Shown here piece after piece: positions 63,484-64,000 of a DNA stretch of 64,000 bases; position 1 is the first letter of the stretch; each line of letters starts with the position of its first letter. This stretch comes from Phoronis australis (taxonomy: Eukaryota; Phoronida; Phoronidae). Under the pieces are notes generated by a model. The model did no database searches. It had not been told where the DNA came from and saw only the letters and a program-made list of their open reading frames with translations. The stretch spans positions 737,552 to 801,551 of the forward strand of contig NMRA01000045.1 of the NCBI GenBank assembly GCA_002633005.1, given 5' to 3'. A program made the translations under genes and the position numbers.

Positions 63484-63602
63484 AGGACAATATTTATCAT
63501 TCAGAAACATCAGCTCTTAATTCAGGATCGTCTGTTGGGTGACTGCGTTGACTCGCCGAGCCCGAGGCCGCTTCTCTCGCGGGAGGATCCAGTTAGTAAG
63601 GC

Positions 63603-63764
63603 TCAAAGTAGAAAAGTACGCTGCCGGAAGCACATTAAACTTATTCTCGCTTTCGTGCAACCCCATTTCCTCATCCTGGCCACCATTCCCGTACGTTTCT
63701 CATAGTATTCGTTCAATTCTTGCTCATAATCGTCGTCGCTTTCAAATTCCCTGCTCTCCGCCAT
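63603..63764 (-). CDS. Small acidic ORF opposite the THAP relic (53 residues, possible first exon)
   Basis: The frame starts ATGGCGG in a good context and encodes MAESREFESDDDYEQELNEY, then YEKRTGMVARMRKWGC, before a stop at 63603-63605. The acidic, Tyr-rich start looks like a genuine protein N-terminus or first exon. In another frame the strand stays open farther, so a splice or frameshift is possible. I do not recognise the family. Its position inside the same inverted repeat as the THAP relic suggests it is the second gene of a transposon. Confidence 0.35.
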   Translation of the reverse strand: MAESREFESDDDYEQELNEYYEKRTGMVARMRKWGCTKARISLMCFRQRTFLL

Positions 63765-64000
63765 TGTTCAATGCTAGTCACTGATCTCTTGTGTTCAACC
63801 CATGACGTCACATGGCGGGAAATGTGAAAATAGGCAAAATTGAAAGAAAAGTCAAAATTTCGAGCTAATTACACAAAATAATCATGGGTTTAGTTAATTT
63901 TTTTTTTTAAATTTTACGTCAAACATTTAGTTTGTGGCCATCGGTAATTCAAAATGTGCAAAAATCCATGTTGTGTACGGTTTAAACCTTTACTGCTTGC

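Larger units (their letters stand above)
63135..63808. mobile_element. 16-bp inverted repeat flanking the THAP relic and small ORF
   Basis: ACGTCATGGGTTGAAC at 63135-63150 is repeated exactly in inverted orientation at 63793-63808, enclosing the THAP sequence and the minus-strand acidic ORF. This could be the subterminal repeat of a small DNA transposon; the outer boundaries were not resolved. Confidence 0.5.

Overview
This is eukaryotic DNA from an animal. It is AT-rich and intron-rich, with GT-AG splice sites, long non-coding stretches and many small transposon remnants. The two firmly recognised genes (a multi-domain family-18 chitinase and an achaete-scute bHLH factor) and the repeat types suggest a marine invertebrate. 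A deuterostome such as a hemichordate or cephalochordate is my best guess, but the species cannot be settled from the sequence. There is no bacterial gene organisation and no CRISPR array.

Layout: (1) 350-11,074, plus strand: the 3' part of a chitinase gene. Twelve coding exons join in one unbroken frame of 691 codons. They encode the C-terminal half of one GH18 domain, a short linker, a complete second GH18 domain with an intact catalytic motif, and a hydrophobic C-terminal tail instead of a chitin-binding domain. Its introns carry a dead mariner transposon and a palindromic MITE. (2) 11,075-30,000: a gene-poor interval with a degenerate tandem repeat containing CTCF-like sites (about 15.9-17.0 kb), a LINE tail (24.0 kb), a CA microsatellite, tRNA-derived SINE heads (25.4-26.0 kb) and a short MITE (26.3 kb). 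(3) 30,095-30,652, minus strand: two phase-compatible exons that look like the end of an unidentified gene. (4) 32,276-32,902, minus strand: an intronless achaete-scute (ascl) coding sequence with an upstream TATA box and a splice donor just after the stop, implying a 3'UTR intron. (5) 34.6-46.2 kb: a repeat-rich zone with a GC-rich block, a CAGGGGCGG-ended MITE, a LINE ORF1 relic, a 22-bp minisatellite, a palindromic MITE, a fold-back element, and a 2.3-kb TIR element containing a LINE insertion and a transposon-type ORF fragment. (6) 46.2-64.0 kb: mostly non-coding, with copies of a short dispersed repeat, a 433-bp tandem repeat dense in AGGTCA half-sites (58.2-59.2 kb), and at the right edge a broken THAP zinc-finger sequence opposite a small minus-strand ORF, the pair flanked by a 16-bp inverted repeat.

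The genes are not functionally linked. The chitinase would be secreted or surface-anchored and would cleave chitin. Ascl is a proneural transcription factor, and the non-coding DNA around it is a plausible regulatory landscape. I found no convincing new multi-gene system. The most interesting leads are the tail-anchored tandem chitinase, the unidentified two-exon gene, the repeats rich in nuclear-receptor and CTCF-like sites, and the THAP and EPEYT transposon relics.
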